Under the pieces are notes generated by a model. It searched no databases. It saw nothing but the letters and a program-made list of their open reading frames with translations, and had not been told where the DNA came from. From assembly GCA_905221605.1 (NCBI GenBank), contig CAJNDS010002763.1, positions 192,001 to 256,000 on the forward strand: 64,000 nt of DNA, in the 5' to 3' direction. The DNA comes from Symbiodinium natans (taxonomy: Eukaryota > Sar > Dinophyceae > Suessiales > Symbiodiniaceae). Below, one piece after another: positions 12,439 through 25,000 of the stretch. Position numbers and translations under genes: made by a program. The stretch's first letter is position 1. Every line of letters begins with the position of its first letter.

Positions 12439-12889
12439 TGGAGTTTCGGGTTCAGGGGCGAAGCTCTCACGACCTAAAGGCAGAATCCGAGCAAACTTTA
12501 CACTGAGTCAAGACCCAGCGACAAACTAGGGGTTAGGGTTAGGGTTTATAGGCTTAGGGCTTAGGGTTTATAGAGTGTAGAGTTTTAGGAGTGTTTAAGT
12601 TTGGGGGTTCTGGTTCGTCTAGCTCAGAGCTTGTGAGGGTCCGAATTTAGTCCTAATTCATCCCCAACCCCTCGACCCAGACTAAAACAAAGACTCAAGG
12701 AGTTCTTGAAAGAAATGGGAGCGGAGTCCCTAAATCCTAAAAGCCCTTCGGTGCCTAAGCAGCTTAAAGCACACGTGGGCCACCCGGGTCACCCGAACAT
12801 CTGACCACTAGCAGCACCAAATGCGCAGGCCAAAAAGTACACGCACTGAAGAACGCTTGAAGCCCCAAACTCGACTTCCCTAAGCCCTA

Positions 12890-12990
12890 AACCCCAAACC
12901 CCAAACCCCAAACCCCAAACCCCAAACCCCAAACCCCAAACCCCAAACCCTAAGCCCTAAACCCTAAACCCTAAACCCTAAACCCTAGGC
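12890..12990 (-). repeat. CCCCAAA array passing into CCCTAAA
   Basis: Nine or so CCCCAAA units followed by canonical CCCTAAA. Confidence 0.9.
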
Positions 12991-13605
12991 GAACAAAGCT
13001 GTGCCCGGCCCTGAGGATGATGGGTTGGACTTGTAGGGTTTAGGGCTGCAGGGTTGAAGGGTTGAAGTTCCTACCCAAAAGGGTTTGGGGCTTAGGGTTT
13101 AGGGTTTGGGGTTTAGGGTTTAGGGTTTAGGGTTTAGGGTTTAGGGTTTAGGGTTTAGGGCCCCGCAGGGATACCTTGTACCCTTATAAGCCTTTTTGAA
13201 AACAATATCGCTTCTTACGTCCCAGAACTCGATACCTTCTGATGTTCCCTCTCAGCCGAACTCGAAGCGCGTGGGCCCCCGCCCGGCCTTGCCCCCGACA
13301 GCCTCCTCCACCACAGGAAGTCCTAAACCGCAAGCCTTAATGCCTAAATCTAAACGTAGTTCGAAAAGCCCTTAATATGCTCCTCCCATACTAAGGGACC
13401 ATGTAACTACCTTAAGACTAAGCCCTAAAGACACTGAGCCGCAGGGTTCAAAAACACCAAGAGTCCCAGACCCGCGCATTTTAACACGTAAATCCCACAG
13501 GTTGCAAGGCCCGGAACCCACCAAAACCGCAAGCTCAAAACTTCTTCGTTCTTTGCAGGGGAACTAGGGAACTCGGGTATTCGGAACCTTACAGCATCCC
13601 CCTTT

Positions 13606-13698
13606 GGGATGTTCCCCCTTATACTAGCAGTCCTTAATCGGGATTGTAATAGGGGTACACAATCCCAATTAAGGACTGTTAGTATAAGGGGGAACATC
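13606..13698 (+). mobile_element. Foldback element, GGGATGTTCCCCC family
   Basis: Arms of about 31 bases (starting GGGATGTTCCCCCTTATACT and ending AGTATAAGGGGGAACATC) are near-perfect inverted repeats with the inner ends CAGTCCTTAAT and ATTAAGGACTG. The loop is about 30 bases. No ORF. Confidence 0.7.
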
Positions 13699-15230
13699 AA
13701 AATCCCCCCGTCTACATAACCCTTTATAAGGGATATGTCGGGCACCCACATCCGAAGTACCGGCTAAGACGGAAGAACATCCCCAAACGCCTACTTCAAG
13801 GGCTCCGCGAACCAAAGAGTTAGGCTGTAGTTGAGAATTTCCGAACTTCGGGTACTCTACCCCTACTTCGGGATCCTTCTGACGAAGTTCCCCTAAACCC
13901 TAAACCCTAAGCCCTAAACCCAAAACCTAAAACCCATCACCCATCAACCCTCAAGCCACCAGACGCGCTGCGAAGCGGGCGCTGAGTGCACCGGAGAGTC
14001 CGGTTCCCAAGTCCCTTCGGCCATCTTGGGAAACGTTGCAAGTGGGTGGGTTTAGGGTTTAGGGTTTAGGGTTTAGGGTTTAGGGTTATAGGGTTATAGG
14101 GTTATAGGGTTAGGGTTTAGGGTTGGGGTATCGGGGGGCTTCGCAAGTAGTTCAACGGGGGTTTGAGTTTTTGAGGGTTCCAAGAGAACTTTGCTTTAGA
14201 AGCATTTACTCCCCTCCATCCCCCAAGTAGGTGTTTGCTGGGAGCCCTGAAGCCTACACCGTTCCTAAGCCCCAAGCCTTGTAAAGCCTCTACTTTTGCT
14301 GCAAACTGCAAGTTTTGGGACTGAGGGTCAGTTGAGGGTCTAGCGTGTTCGACCTCAATCCTTGCACCCTGAACTTCGCAAGATTACAGACACAGTAAAC
14401 TCACCTAGCAGTTCGCAGTGTTCAGTATTCAGGGTCTGCGGTGCTTCTAGGCTCCCCGAATGTGCGATCCACAACAATTAAAGTTCATCTTCCTGCGCGT
14501 CGGGCTTTGGGAGCAGAGCAAGTAGGGCCGAGTCTTAGGGTTTAGGGCCTAGGGAGCACTGTTAGGTGGTTGGCAAGTGAGGTTATCGTCAGGATCACAC
14601 GAACGTAGTGCAAGGTGAGCCCTACTTGAGCCTAGTCCTCCAAACCCCAAACTCTTCTTAAACCCAAGTACTCTCACCCTTAAACCCTACTTTAAGCCTA
14701 ACCCCTACTTAAACCCTACCCTCCTTATTGAATTGGTGTGTGAAAATGGTATGTGGGGTATCTTCAAGGGTGTTTACTACAGTTGCTTTTTGTTTTGGAC
14801 AGGGGGGAGGGGGGTGTCAGGAATGCAGGGCTGCTTCCTGGGTCGTTTGTGATTAGTGTTTGGCAGCCCAACAGTGCGACGACCTTCCTTACTGTTTCAG
14901 TATTGTTTGGTAAGGCGTAATGCATGCAGGAGTATCCGTAGCAATACTAGTCATCCTGCCTTCATTTCTTCTTTCCATGCTTCACCAAGAGTAAGCTTCC
15001 TGCGCCTCGGCGGCTCCAGGCCAACCGTGCGCCAGCAGCCATTACTGACACAGGTTCGTAGGTGCACATGCTGTGTTCGTGTTTAGCCTGACAGAGGTCC
15101 AAAGCCATGCACACGTTGGTTGAGATCTAGATTCTGCCAGATGTTGAGTTGCCCGTGTGCTGGCAGACCCAGCCCCTTGTCCACCTGGTGTCCCAAAGCA
15201 AAGCAAGCGACGGACATAAGACGTGCTTTA

Positions 15231-15342
15231 CTTGGTAGCCCAGTGGTACGCTTTTCCATTTGTTTGGTTCAAGGTTCCCTTATAACGTAACCCCACCCCA
15301 AAAAGGGTACCTTTATAAGGCTAGGGTTCCTGGGCTACCATA
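15231..15342 (+). mobile_element. Foldback element, TTGGTAGCCCAG family
   Basis: Begins CTTGGTAGCCCAGTGGTACG and ends GGGTTCCTGGGCTACCATAAG, with internal GGTTCCCTTATAACG and AAAAAGGGTACC shared with the other copies. About 112 bases; no clear target duplication. Confidence 0.6.
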
Positions 15343-16443
15343 AGTTGATAAGCTTGAAATCCGCTTCCTGTCTCTTTGCTGCAATGCATATCAGCGAAGA
15401 CAGCCAGAACAACGATGACCCCGGCGCAGTCATCACTGACGTCACCAAGACTCGAAGTCTAGGCATCCTCCAAGAGGGTTTATAGGGCTTTCAGGGTTTA
15501 GGGTTTAGAGCTTAGGGGTTAGGGCTTAGGGTTTAAGGTTTAGGGTTTAGGGTCTCGGGCTTTTGGGATTTGTTTTGTTGTTGTTGGGGCGGGGGGAGGG
15601 GGGGGGCGGGGGGAGGGTGGGGCGCTCAATGGCTAAGTAGTCCGGAGGCTGACTTCTTGGATACAAGGTGCACTTGAGCATGTAGACAACCATAAACCCT
15701 AAACCCTAAACCCTAAACCTCAGCTTGAGATGGCGGGGCGGCGGGCGGGGTGCTCGAAGGTAGGGCCTCTTCTTGGGTCCCTCTCGAAGAAATTCTCTCA
15801 TGAAGGCTGTCGAGGGATCCTGGCGGACAATGCAGGGTTTAGGGTTTAGGGTTTAGGGTGTGGGGTTTAGGGTTTAGGGTTTAGGGTTTAGGGTTCAGGG
15901 TTTAGGGTTTAGGGTTAGGGTAGTTTAGGCTTCAGGGTTAGGGTTGAAGCACGGGATATCAGTTCAAAATAGATATCAACCTTTCGTTTGGGGTTTAGGG
16001 TTTAAAGTTTAGGGTTAAGGGTTTAGGGTTCAGGGTTTAGGGTTTCTTGGAGAGTTGAATGCTTTCGGGTCTCCCTTGCGGGGCTTAGGGCTGAACATGT
16101 TAGGGTTTAGGGTTTAGGGTTTAGGGTTTAGGGTTTAGGGTGTAGGGTTTAGGGTTTAGGGTTTAGGGTTTAGGGTTTAGGGCTTTTCATTTCCGCTTTG
16201 GAGATCCCAGGGCCATGGCATGTTTTCAGTCCTTTGTGGGGTTGTGGGATTTGAGGTTTTTGGGGTTTTAGGGTTTTAATGTGTGTTTGGGATTTAGGGT
16301 TTGGGGTTTAGGGGGTTTAGGGTTTTAGGGGTTTAGGGGTTTAGGGTTTGGGGTTTAGGGGGTTTAGGGCTTAGGGTTTAGGGGTTTAGGGGTTTAGGAG
16401 TTTAGGGGTTTAGGGGTTTAGGGGTTTAGGGTCTGTGTCGCAG

Positions 16444-16525
16444 GCACAGTGTTTTCCAGCAAGCGCATCAGCCAATGGTCCAGCATGGAGCTTGGCGAGT
16501 TCTCAAGGACGGCAAGGGCCAGGGA
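16444..16525 (+). CDS. Candidate exon
   Basis: Acceptor GTCGCAG; the frame with best GC3 reads TVFSSKRISQWSSMELGEFS then RTARAR. It may be an N-terminal exon of the channel, 2.4 kb ahead of S1, but nothing in the sequence proves it. Confidence 0.3.
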
Positions 16526-16580
16526 GGGTTGCTTAACTAGTAGGGACTAGGGTTTAGGGTTTAGGGTTGGTTTAGGGTTT

Positions 16581-16885
16581 AATCCCATCCCCCTAATATT
16601 AAACGGGGGGGCCACCCCCCCCCCCCTTTAAAAATTCGAAAACTGGTTTTATAATTAGGGGGTATTCTTATCGAAATGTCATAAGGGCTCTAACCCCTAA
16701 ACTCTTAACCTAGACCCCCAACCCTAAACCATCTGAGGGTTTTATTGGTGTTGAGGGGTTTATTGGAGGCCTGAACCACCCCCCTAATTCGGAATTGGGT
16801 TTAAAAGGCGGGGTCGGTTTCGGCAGGATTTTCCGGAAAGTGTTTTTATCATTAGGGGTGCATTTAATATAAGGGGGAAGGGATT
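16581..16885. mobile_element. Inverted-repeat-bounded segment
   Basis: AATCCCATCCCCCTAATATT (16581 on) and AATATAAGGGGGAAGGGATT (ending 16885) are complementary at 21 of 23 positions over the full arms. The 260-base interior has a second, weaker pair (CCCCCTAAT and ATTAGGGG). No ORF. Confidence 0.45.
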
Positions 16886-17354
16886 AGGGCTCGGGGTTTG
16901 GGGTTTAGAAGGGTGTAGTAGGGTTTAGTTGGGTTCAGTAGGGCTTAGTAGGGGCTTAGTAGGTCTTAGTAGGGGCTTAGTAGGGTGTAGGGTTTAGGGT
17001 TTAGGGACCATGCTTCTGCGGAACCCGGCTCACGGGGCGCAGCTTTGGGTGGAGTCCCGAGCGTTGGCGTTTGGACTTTCGAGCTTGGACTTCGGGTTGT
17101 GAAAAAGGTTGGGTTGTTCGATTAATTAGGGTTCAGGTTTTCAGGCCCTAAACCCTTCGCCCTAAACCCTAAACCCCAGGCCCGTAAGCTCTGCATCTTG
17201 GGGCCCTGGCAATTTTTAGAAAGTTGGATTGGCGCAGCAGCTGTCTTTGGAGCGAAGAGCTCTTCAGCCCTAAGCCCTAAGCCAGGCGTTTGGGGTTTAG
17301 GGTTTAGGAGTTTAGGGTTTAGGGTTCAGGGTTTAGGGTTTAGGGTTTGGGGGC

Positions 17355-17426
17355 GGCTGGCACGAGGAACGACTTTCCAATGGAATGGTCGATCCGCCGG
17401 CGCACAGCTGCCGCCACTGCCGCCAG
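17355..17426 (+). CDS. Candidate exon
   Basis: GC-rich island reading GWHEERLSNGMVDPPAHSCR then HCRQ between two TTTAGGG runs. Potential N-terminal channel exon; family unrecognised. Confidence 0.25.
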
Positions 17427-18953
17427 GGCAGATGTTGGGGCTAGGGTTTAGGGTTTAGGGTTTAGGGTTTCGGGTTTAGGGGTTAGGGCTTAGGGGTTAG
17501 GGGTTAGGAGTTAAGGTTTAGGGTTTAGGGTTTAGGGTTTAGGGTTTAGGGTGTTATCCGGTGGGAGGGAGGGGGCGGGAGCATCAGATACCACTAGGGG
17601 TCTTAGGGTATGGCGCCAGGCCGCCTGCATTGCATTAGGGTGCCCCAAAAGGGCCCAGAACGTGCAGAACTGCCCACACCTGAAGAATTCTGCGGGCATG
17701 TAATGACCCTAAATCCTAAATGCCAAACTCTAGACCCTAGAATAGAATGCTTCAGGCACTTAATGCCCCTCACCCCAAGTCCCAAAACCCGAAGAACAAA
17801 ACTCTCCATCCACCTCCAGGTTCTCAATCCGATCTTCGACATTATCATTGGTGCCTGGACTTCATTTGACGATCTCTCCCCCCGCCCGCCCTCCCTTCCC
17901 CACAAAAGTCTAGGGTTTAGGGTTAGGCTTCTTCAGCTCTAAGGACTGCACGTTGGGTTATCCGAATTACTACCTGCTTCATCGCTTTCTTACCAAGTTC
18001 CCTAAACACTAAACCCCAAACCCTCGACCTCGTGGCGCAAGCCGATCCAGGTCGTTCGCCCACCGGAACCCTAAACCTAAACCCGCCTAAACCCTAAACT
18101 CTCAGCCCTAAGCCCTAAACCCTAAACCCCAAACCCTAAACCCTAAACCCTAAACCCCAAACCCTAAACCCTAAACCCAGCCCTGGCACCACCCTTTATG
18201 GGATGACCCCTGGGCCCCCCCCCCCCCCCCCCCTCCCAAGGACCCGGGACCCCAAACGCAACTATCATGAAGCCCGAGGTCAGGATAAACCTTAGGGTTT
18301 AGGGTTTCGGGTTTAGGGTTTAGGGTTTAGGGCTTAGGGTTTAATTGAGTTTCGGCCTAAACCCCAAAAGGAACGGGTTTGGGTGCATTTGCCGCCTTGG
18401 ACGGCGTGGGGTGGCAGTATGTTAGATGGCCCTCCACAAATGGGCCAGAGCCGCTCTTCGCACCTCATGAAACTTTCGAGCTAGTTCCGCATCCCAAACT
18501 CCATAGCACCTGCGCCATGTTGCAGCAAACCCTAAACCTAAACCTTCTCTATCAGAAAGTATGAAACCCTAATGAAGTTCGTGTGCAAAGCCCGAAAATT
18601 CCAAGGCCCGAAAATTCGTGGGCAAGGCTTGTATTTCTAAATGTTTTGGGGTTCTCTGGTGGGTGGGTATTTCCCTAGCCCGAGGCACCAAGCTCGAAGA
18701 GACTGCTCGAACCGGAGCTGCTGAATCTTAAGCCCCCCTAAGCCCTAATTACACCCTAAACCCTACACCCTACACCCTACGCCCTAAACTCTACCCCACT
18801 GTAGATGATAGCCGGGGGTTTCCGGTAAGACCCTGCCCACCCCAGAGGAATCCCATGGCCCCCAACCCTAAACCCTAAACCCTAAACCCTACACCCTACA
18901 CCCTACACCCTACACTACTGTAGAGGAGTGTAGAGGCCCAAGCCTGTGAGCAG

Positions 18954-19043
18954 GTGTCATTGTGATGGTCAACATCGGCTTAATCGTGCATCAGACCAAC
19001 TTGTCCGGCATGGGCCGGCCTCCGGAGACTTCACGAAACCTAG
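18954..19043 (+). CDS. Channel exon, transmembrane S1
   Basis: After acceptor AG the exon reads VIVMVNIGLIVHQTN, a hydrophobic helix typical of S1, followed by a short polar stretch. It ends at AG|GTAGAC, leaving one base of a codon that is completed by the two leading bases of the next exon. The donor is canonical GT. A CCCTACA/CCCTAAA run lies just upstream and another just downstream. Confidence 0.7.
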
Positions 19044-22000
19044 GTAGACCCTAACCCTAAACCCTAAACCCCAAACCCTAAACCCCAAACCCTAAACCCT
19101 AAACCCCAAACCCCAAGCCCTACCTGTGAGGGAACACAATCGGCTCCAGGAGTTTCAGATTTCGGGCTGTTGAAGTTGCAGGCCAGGGATTTGGGGATTT
19201 GGGGATTTGGGGGTTTAGGGTTTAGGGTTTAGGGTTTAGGGTTCAGGGTTTAGGGTTTAGGGTTAGGGGCTTTCGCATCTTCCGGAGATGGTCTGGGTGC
19301 TCTGTTGTGGATCATGCGTGCGCGGAATATAGACGGCCATTGCACAAAGTATCTTTGTTCGGATCGGGGCGAGGGGGCTGAATTTTTATCTAGGGGTCGT
19401 TTAAGGTTTTGGGGTTGGAGGCTTAGAGGATATTGTGCCGGCGAAGGGCTTGCGAGCAACTTAGTCCAACACTTCCTTGCTTCAGGAAGCCCCGGACGCT
19501 GTGAAGCCCAACCTGTCACCCCTGAACCCTAAAACATAAACCCTAAACCAGGGTGCAGGGATTAGGGATTTAGGGATTTAGGTTTAGGGTTTAGGGTTTA
19601 GGGTTTAGGGTTTAGGGTTTAGGGTTTAGGGTTTAGGGTTCAGGGTTCAGGGTTCAGGGTTCAGGGTTCAGGGTTCAGGGTTGAGGGTTTAGGGTTTAGG
19701 GTTCAGCGACACCGCTTTGTGAGAAGCGCACCGAGGATGAAGTCCTTGAGTGGGTGATCTTCGGCATGCTGATTGTCTACACGCTGGAAGCGTTTCTACG
19801 CCTGTATGCGTTCAGAGCCTCTCCGGCAGGGTTGAGGGTTTAGGGTTTAGGGTTAGGGTTTAGGGACTGGCAACGAGTACAATCTGCTTGCTTTCTGCGC
19901 CCTGTTGGACCCATTCTTCAGACACTGAGGCGATTCCAACCAGGTCATGGCTGCATGCCTTTGTCTTGTTTGTTTTTTTTCTATACGGTTTTTTTGTCTC
20001 CTTGATTTTATGGGTTTTCCCCTCTTCGGATTTTGCAGGCTGTCTACCGCGTTGCTCAACAAAGCACTTGTGTTACCAAAAGTTCGTGGTATTCATGACA
20101 CAGTTGCTGAACCGGATGTTAAATGGATTGAGAACTTTCCCCTTGAAGCTGCGTTCGCAGCAAATGTACAATTTGCCCCCAAATGGTTTCTTCACAGGAC
20201 CTGTCTTGATCTTGTCCAACTCCAAGGGTGCAGCCTTGTGTGGCAACAGGTCACTAGCCAATTTATTCGCGTCCCAACATTCGCGAAGTGTCCTTAGAGC
20301 CTAAACCCTAAACCCTCAACCCTCAACCCTAAACCCCAAACCGCCTCCGCCATGTAGGATTGGACTACTTCTTCTCGGCGTGGAACCTGATGGACTTCGG
20401 CGTCCTGGTTGCTGACTGGACCCTTCAGATCGTTACGTGGGTGACGGTGGAGGCGCGGCCCTCCTAAACCCTAATCCCCTAAACCCCCTAAACCCCTAAA
20501 CCCTAAACCCTTGAGTTCCGGGTTGAGTCATTGAGAGTTTCGAGTTTTCGGGCCTTAGGGTTGCGGATGCAGGGTTAGGACTCCTGGGTCTAGGGTACTT
20601 TCTGAAGGTACTAGGGTTCTAGGCGGGTAGATTCGCTGAACCCGTCCTGGTCTTATCCGTCGCACTTTACACATGAAAGCCTGAACCCAAAGCCCTAAAC
20701 TCCAAACCGCAAACGCCAAACTCTCAACCCCGAAACCCTAAACTTCCAACCCTAAGCCTTCCACACATCCGCAGCTTTCCTATAAGGCCTAAACCCCACA
20801 AAAGTCTGGAGACTGGGATGACTTGCAGGGTTCGGGTTCTTAGTAGCTGAGTGAGAACACTTTACACTTTTTGGGATACTATAGCCCCCATAAAACTGAA
20901 AGTGTACACTTTTGGGGGGCTTATGAACTCAGCAACCAAGGGTTAAACCCAGTTTTTTTTTTTTTTTTTTGGGGGGGGGTCCTACTTTTTGGGATATGGC
21001 TTTCCAGCTCTGACACACTGCTGGCGACCTGTAGCCCGATCGAACCCCAAAGCTCACCGTGGTTTGGGTTTAGGGTTTAGGGGTTTAGGGATTTAGGGGT
21101 TTAGGGGTTTAGGGGTTTAGGGTTTAGGGTTTAGGTTCGAGGGTTTAGGGTTTAGGTTCTTGGGCTCGGGGATAGATGGCAATGGTACTCCCTTAGGGTC
21201 CTTATATCATTGTGCTACAATAGCCCTCAACACCCTATTCTAAACAACGAATTAAGGCCCGTATACTAGGGTTTCGGGGCCCGGGCTTGTAGATTCACGG
21301 TTAATAGTTGAGGATTTAGGGTTTTGGTGTTAGTTGAAGGTGCCAGGCTGTAATACAGAGGCCGAAACAATTGCCTATGCTCTCTCTGCATCATTCCGAT
21401 GTAAGCATTTAAAACATCGCCCAAGCCTTGGGTTTAGGGCTTCGAGTGCAGGGTTTAGGTGCTGGTACGTACTAGTAAGCCCAAGTATAATTCTACTTGC
21501 ATACATGGACCTTGCGGGGATGGGACCCGCATCTTCTCGAGCCACGCTCAAAAGGAAGGGAGATCGTTGCCCTACAAGAGGGGCACTCAGTTCTAAGCAG
21601 AGTTCTAAGGACCCCAAGGACCCTTAATTGGGTTATAAGGATCCTAACTTAGGTTTAAAAGTCTTCAACTATGGTTTACAAGCTCTACACACTAAAACCT
21701 TCTCCCCAAGCCCCAAATCCGACCTTCACTTGGTAGCCCAGTGGTACCCTTTTGCCCTTTTTGGGTTTTGGGGTTCCCTTTTACAAAGAACCACCACAAA
21801 AAAGGGTAGCCTTACTCATAAGAAGGATACTGGCTGCCAAGTTAAGATGCTATGCTTGAAGGTTCATGGGTATAGTTATAAGTTGTAAGTAGGGTTACAG
21901 GTACCCTAAATAAGGCTGTATAAACCCTAAACCCTAAACCCTTGTACAATTACCCCACTTCTAGCTGTGCTTTAGAGCTCGGCTGCGGTGTGACAGGAAG

Positions 22001-25000
22001 TCCCGCGGGCGACAGTGCTTCGCCTCCCAGCTGCAGTGGTTGAGGAGGGTTAGCGAGGGTTCAGGGGGGTTTAGGGAGGGTTTAGGGTGGGTTTAGGGCG
22101 GGTTCAACGAGGGTTTAGGGACCTTTTAAGGAGGGTCTAGGGAGGGTTGAGGGTTGAGGGCTTTGGGTTTGGGACTGTTGCTTCGGTTCTGGTCGGGCCT
22201 GTTGCTGCAGTTTCGGGCTTCTCTAGATCTTAAACTGGTAGCCCTAAACCCTATACCCTGAACCCTAAACCGGCTTGGGTTTGGAGCACAGCATGAATTC
22301 AGCGCTACCTGGCGTGCCCTGCGCATTGCTCAGGCACACTGCGCGTTCTCAGGCGCATCCGCCTGATTCGCGATGTGTTGGGTTTAGTGTTTAGGGTTTA
22401 GGGCTGAGGGGGGGAAGAGTAGGCCTATGGCTTGTTCTTCTAGCCTTATATGAGGGGTCACTCCTGTATAAGGCTTTCAGGGTTTAGGCTTTAAGCCCTT
22501 GAGTGCCAAGAACACCAAAGTGTAACTTCAGATGTGCCGACCTGCTCGGACCCAGCACCGCTGCCTACAGGCGGCCTAACTAGGACGAAGTAGTAGGGGT
22601 GCAGGTGCCCCTTTCCCCCAAAGCAAGAAATAATAAATGTGTTTAGGGCCAATCTGAGTGACTGTTGATCTGTTCGGATGTTCATGTTAAGCTCGGGTTG
22701 GTGCTTTTGCTGTTGACAGCGAGAAGGCCTCAGAAAGAGAACCCGATCCCGAATAATTAAGCTTCTTAGGGCGCCCTGAATTGATAAGTATCGCTTGGTG
22801 TGGCTGCCTCCTACCCTGGCCTAGGGTAGAACCTCGAGGGTGAAATTGGGGCTCGGAGGAGCTGTTCCGCAGGTCTATGATTTTGGGTGCTGGGTTCGTA
22901 GACTCGAGATGAGTAAGCCCCGATTCCCTGACCCCAACAAGCACTTCATCACTGAGGGCACGTGGTTGGGCTAGTGCCCCGCGCGAGTTGGCCGTCTGTT
23001 TCCACAGACAGACTATGGCCCAAGTCACCAGCCTTCGAATTCATGTTGGTGTTCCGTAGAGGATGCTCACGGGGCAAGGCCCAGCTTCGTTCACCCGCCT
23101 TTCCAGACATCGGTTGTCGGCGCCGAGTCTTGACACTTACGGCAGCTCAGTTTCCCAATGCTTTTGGTGTGGACCACTCCGTGACGCAGGCTGCCTATGC
23201 AAAGGATCCACTGTTCAAGCTGCATGGAGTTCGGAAAGGTCGCGTCTTGCAACAAGCCGTTTGGTGGACCTTAGCGACCACGTCTCCATGCACATCATTG
23301 ATGAAGCCGCCACTTGGCCGGTGTGCAAACGGCGCCAGACGAGGAGACAATCAGGGTGAGTTCGATTTCGCATACGGCAAGCGCAGGGTCGAGTGCAAAG
23401 GAGCTAGCATGGCTTGGGTTGCCGCGAATCGCTGCTGGTCTGTGACGTGGTGCAAAATCAAGTTCAGAAAGGCGTTTTTTGACGACTTGTTTCTCGCTCT
23501 GCACTCACCAGGGTACGTCGATATTGTCCTACATGATGGTGTGACCGGCATCACGGAAGCAGGGGTGAAAACAGCCTTCCTTGGCCACAATGTGAGGGTC
23601 AAAGCTGCCCAAGGCTGTCATGATGCAGGAGAGGCGTGCAAACAGATTCTTGGAAAGCTCCTGAGCTCTCAAAATGGCTGTCGGCATGTGGCTTCACTGC
23701 GTTCTGACAGTGGCCACATTGCCGAGCTTATTTCGCAAGAACTGAGCACGGAGAGCTGTCGGCTGTCCACCTTCTGGTATAAAGGAGTTCCCTTGGCACA
23801 GCTTAGTGCTAGTTCGCGCGGCTTGCGCTTGCAAGATATGGCTGTTGCAGTCGACCAGATGCTTCATCCGAACAGTGTGTTCCGACATGAGGTAGATTCT
23901 TCTGAGATGGTGGGCGCACTTCAAACCCAACGCCGTGGCAAAAGTAGGGGCAGTGCCGATTGGTTGCGAGACACCATCCGAGTGGAATTCAAATCTTCAA
24001 TGCTTACCTGGCACTCCACCCATCAACGATGGCGGGCCCAGTTCTCTTGTGTAAAGTTTATTTCCAGAGTTGGGTCCAGGGTTGGTGTCTGCAGCGATGC
24101 CTTGTTTGATGAGTTGTGGCTTGGCCTGTACTGCCCTTTTGGGCTTTATTTAGTGCAATATGTCGGAGAAGTTGGACGCTCCAGGACGGGCGTTGCAACA
24201 GATGACCTTGGGCACAATGTAGCTGTTAGTGGGCCCCGTCGTGAAGAGTGCCCCAGAATTGCCATTGAAGCAATACTCACGAAGCTGGAAGAGTCAGGCT
24301 GCAAGCTGCTCGCCATTTTAACGTGGTAACCATCGCTTGAGGTGCCCGGACCCATACACAAAATGTGGCAGCAGTAGAGATCTTGAGGATCTTGAGGTAG
24401 CTGCCAGCTGCTTGAGCAGACGCATGTCGGCAGCGCATTGCCCAGAGCTGCTACAGGGCTTATATACGAGTTTAGGGTTATGGATTCATTACTATAGGCT
24501 ATCGGTGCTTTGGCCGGTGAAGCTGCAGACTCTGGACACAGGCTTTGCAGCAGGGCACCGAAAATTTGCCTAAAGCCGACAATTTAATGCAACTGAGAGG
24601 GGAGAGAGAGAGAGAGAGAGAGATAGAGAGAGAGCGATAGAGAGAGAGAGAGAGAAACAAAAAACGAAGAAACGGGTTGACGTTGGAGACCCACTTTGGC
24701 TTGCGCTTTAGGTTTTAGGGTTTAGGGTGTAGGGCGCGGGCTTAAGTGTGCTGCTAGATTTCTGCAGATCACCCGAAACCTTTTGTCCCCGGCAGGGCGC
24801 TTCGTGTCCTGCGAACTATCCGCACGCTCCAGCTCTTCCGAGCACCCTGTCTTCAAAGAAAGGTTGTGTAGACTGAGGCTTGGGGTCAATTTAGCTTAAG
24901 AATTGGAGAACATGCCTTGAGTTACACAGGGGTTCTGGTTCGATATAAGTAAGGTGTATTCCTTCACAGGGACACTTGGCCCAAACTCCTGTACCCATCG

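Larger units (their letters stand above)
1..18953. other. Repeat-rich region with scattered coding islands
   Basis: About 19 kb in which short GC-rich islands of 50-200 bases alternate with telomere-like arrays in both orientations and small foldback elements. Besides the candidate exons listed separately, islands at 709-774, 1815-1920, 2160-2330, 4800-5100, 9200-9255, 10480-10690, 13960-14040, 14860-15060, 15380-15475 and 18380-18550 have open frames, but splice sites and product are unclear. Nothing RNA-like was seen. It could be 5' introns of the channel gene, other genes, or both. Confidence 0.5.

Noticed and set aside
19888-20304. 138-codon open frame between the S2 and S3 exons
   Set aside because: It lies wholly in the intron implied by the channel exons, with two overlapping + frames and no domain; treated as intron, though a nested insertion is possible.
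22687-23028. Antisense open frame of 113 codons
   Set aside because: Overlaps the start of the nested + strand ORF and shows no domain or splice support.
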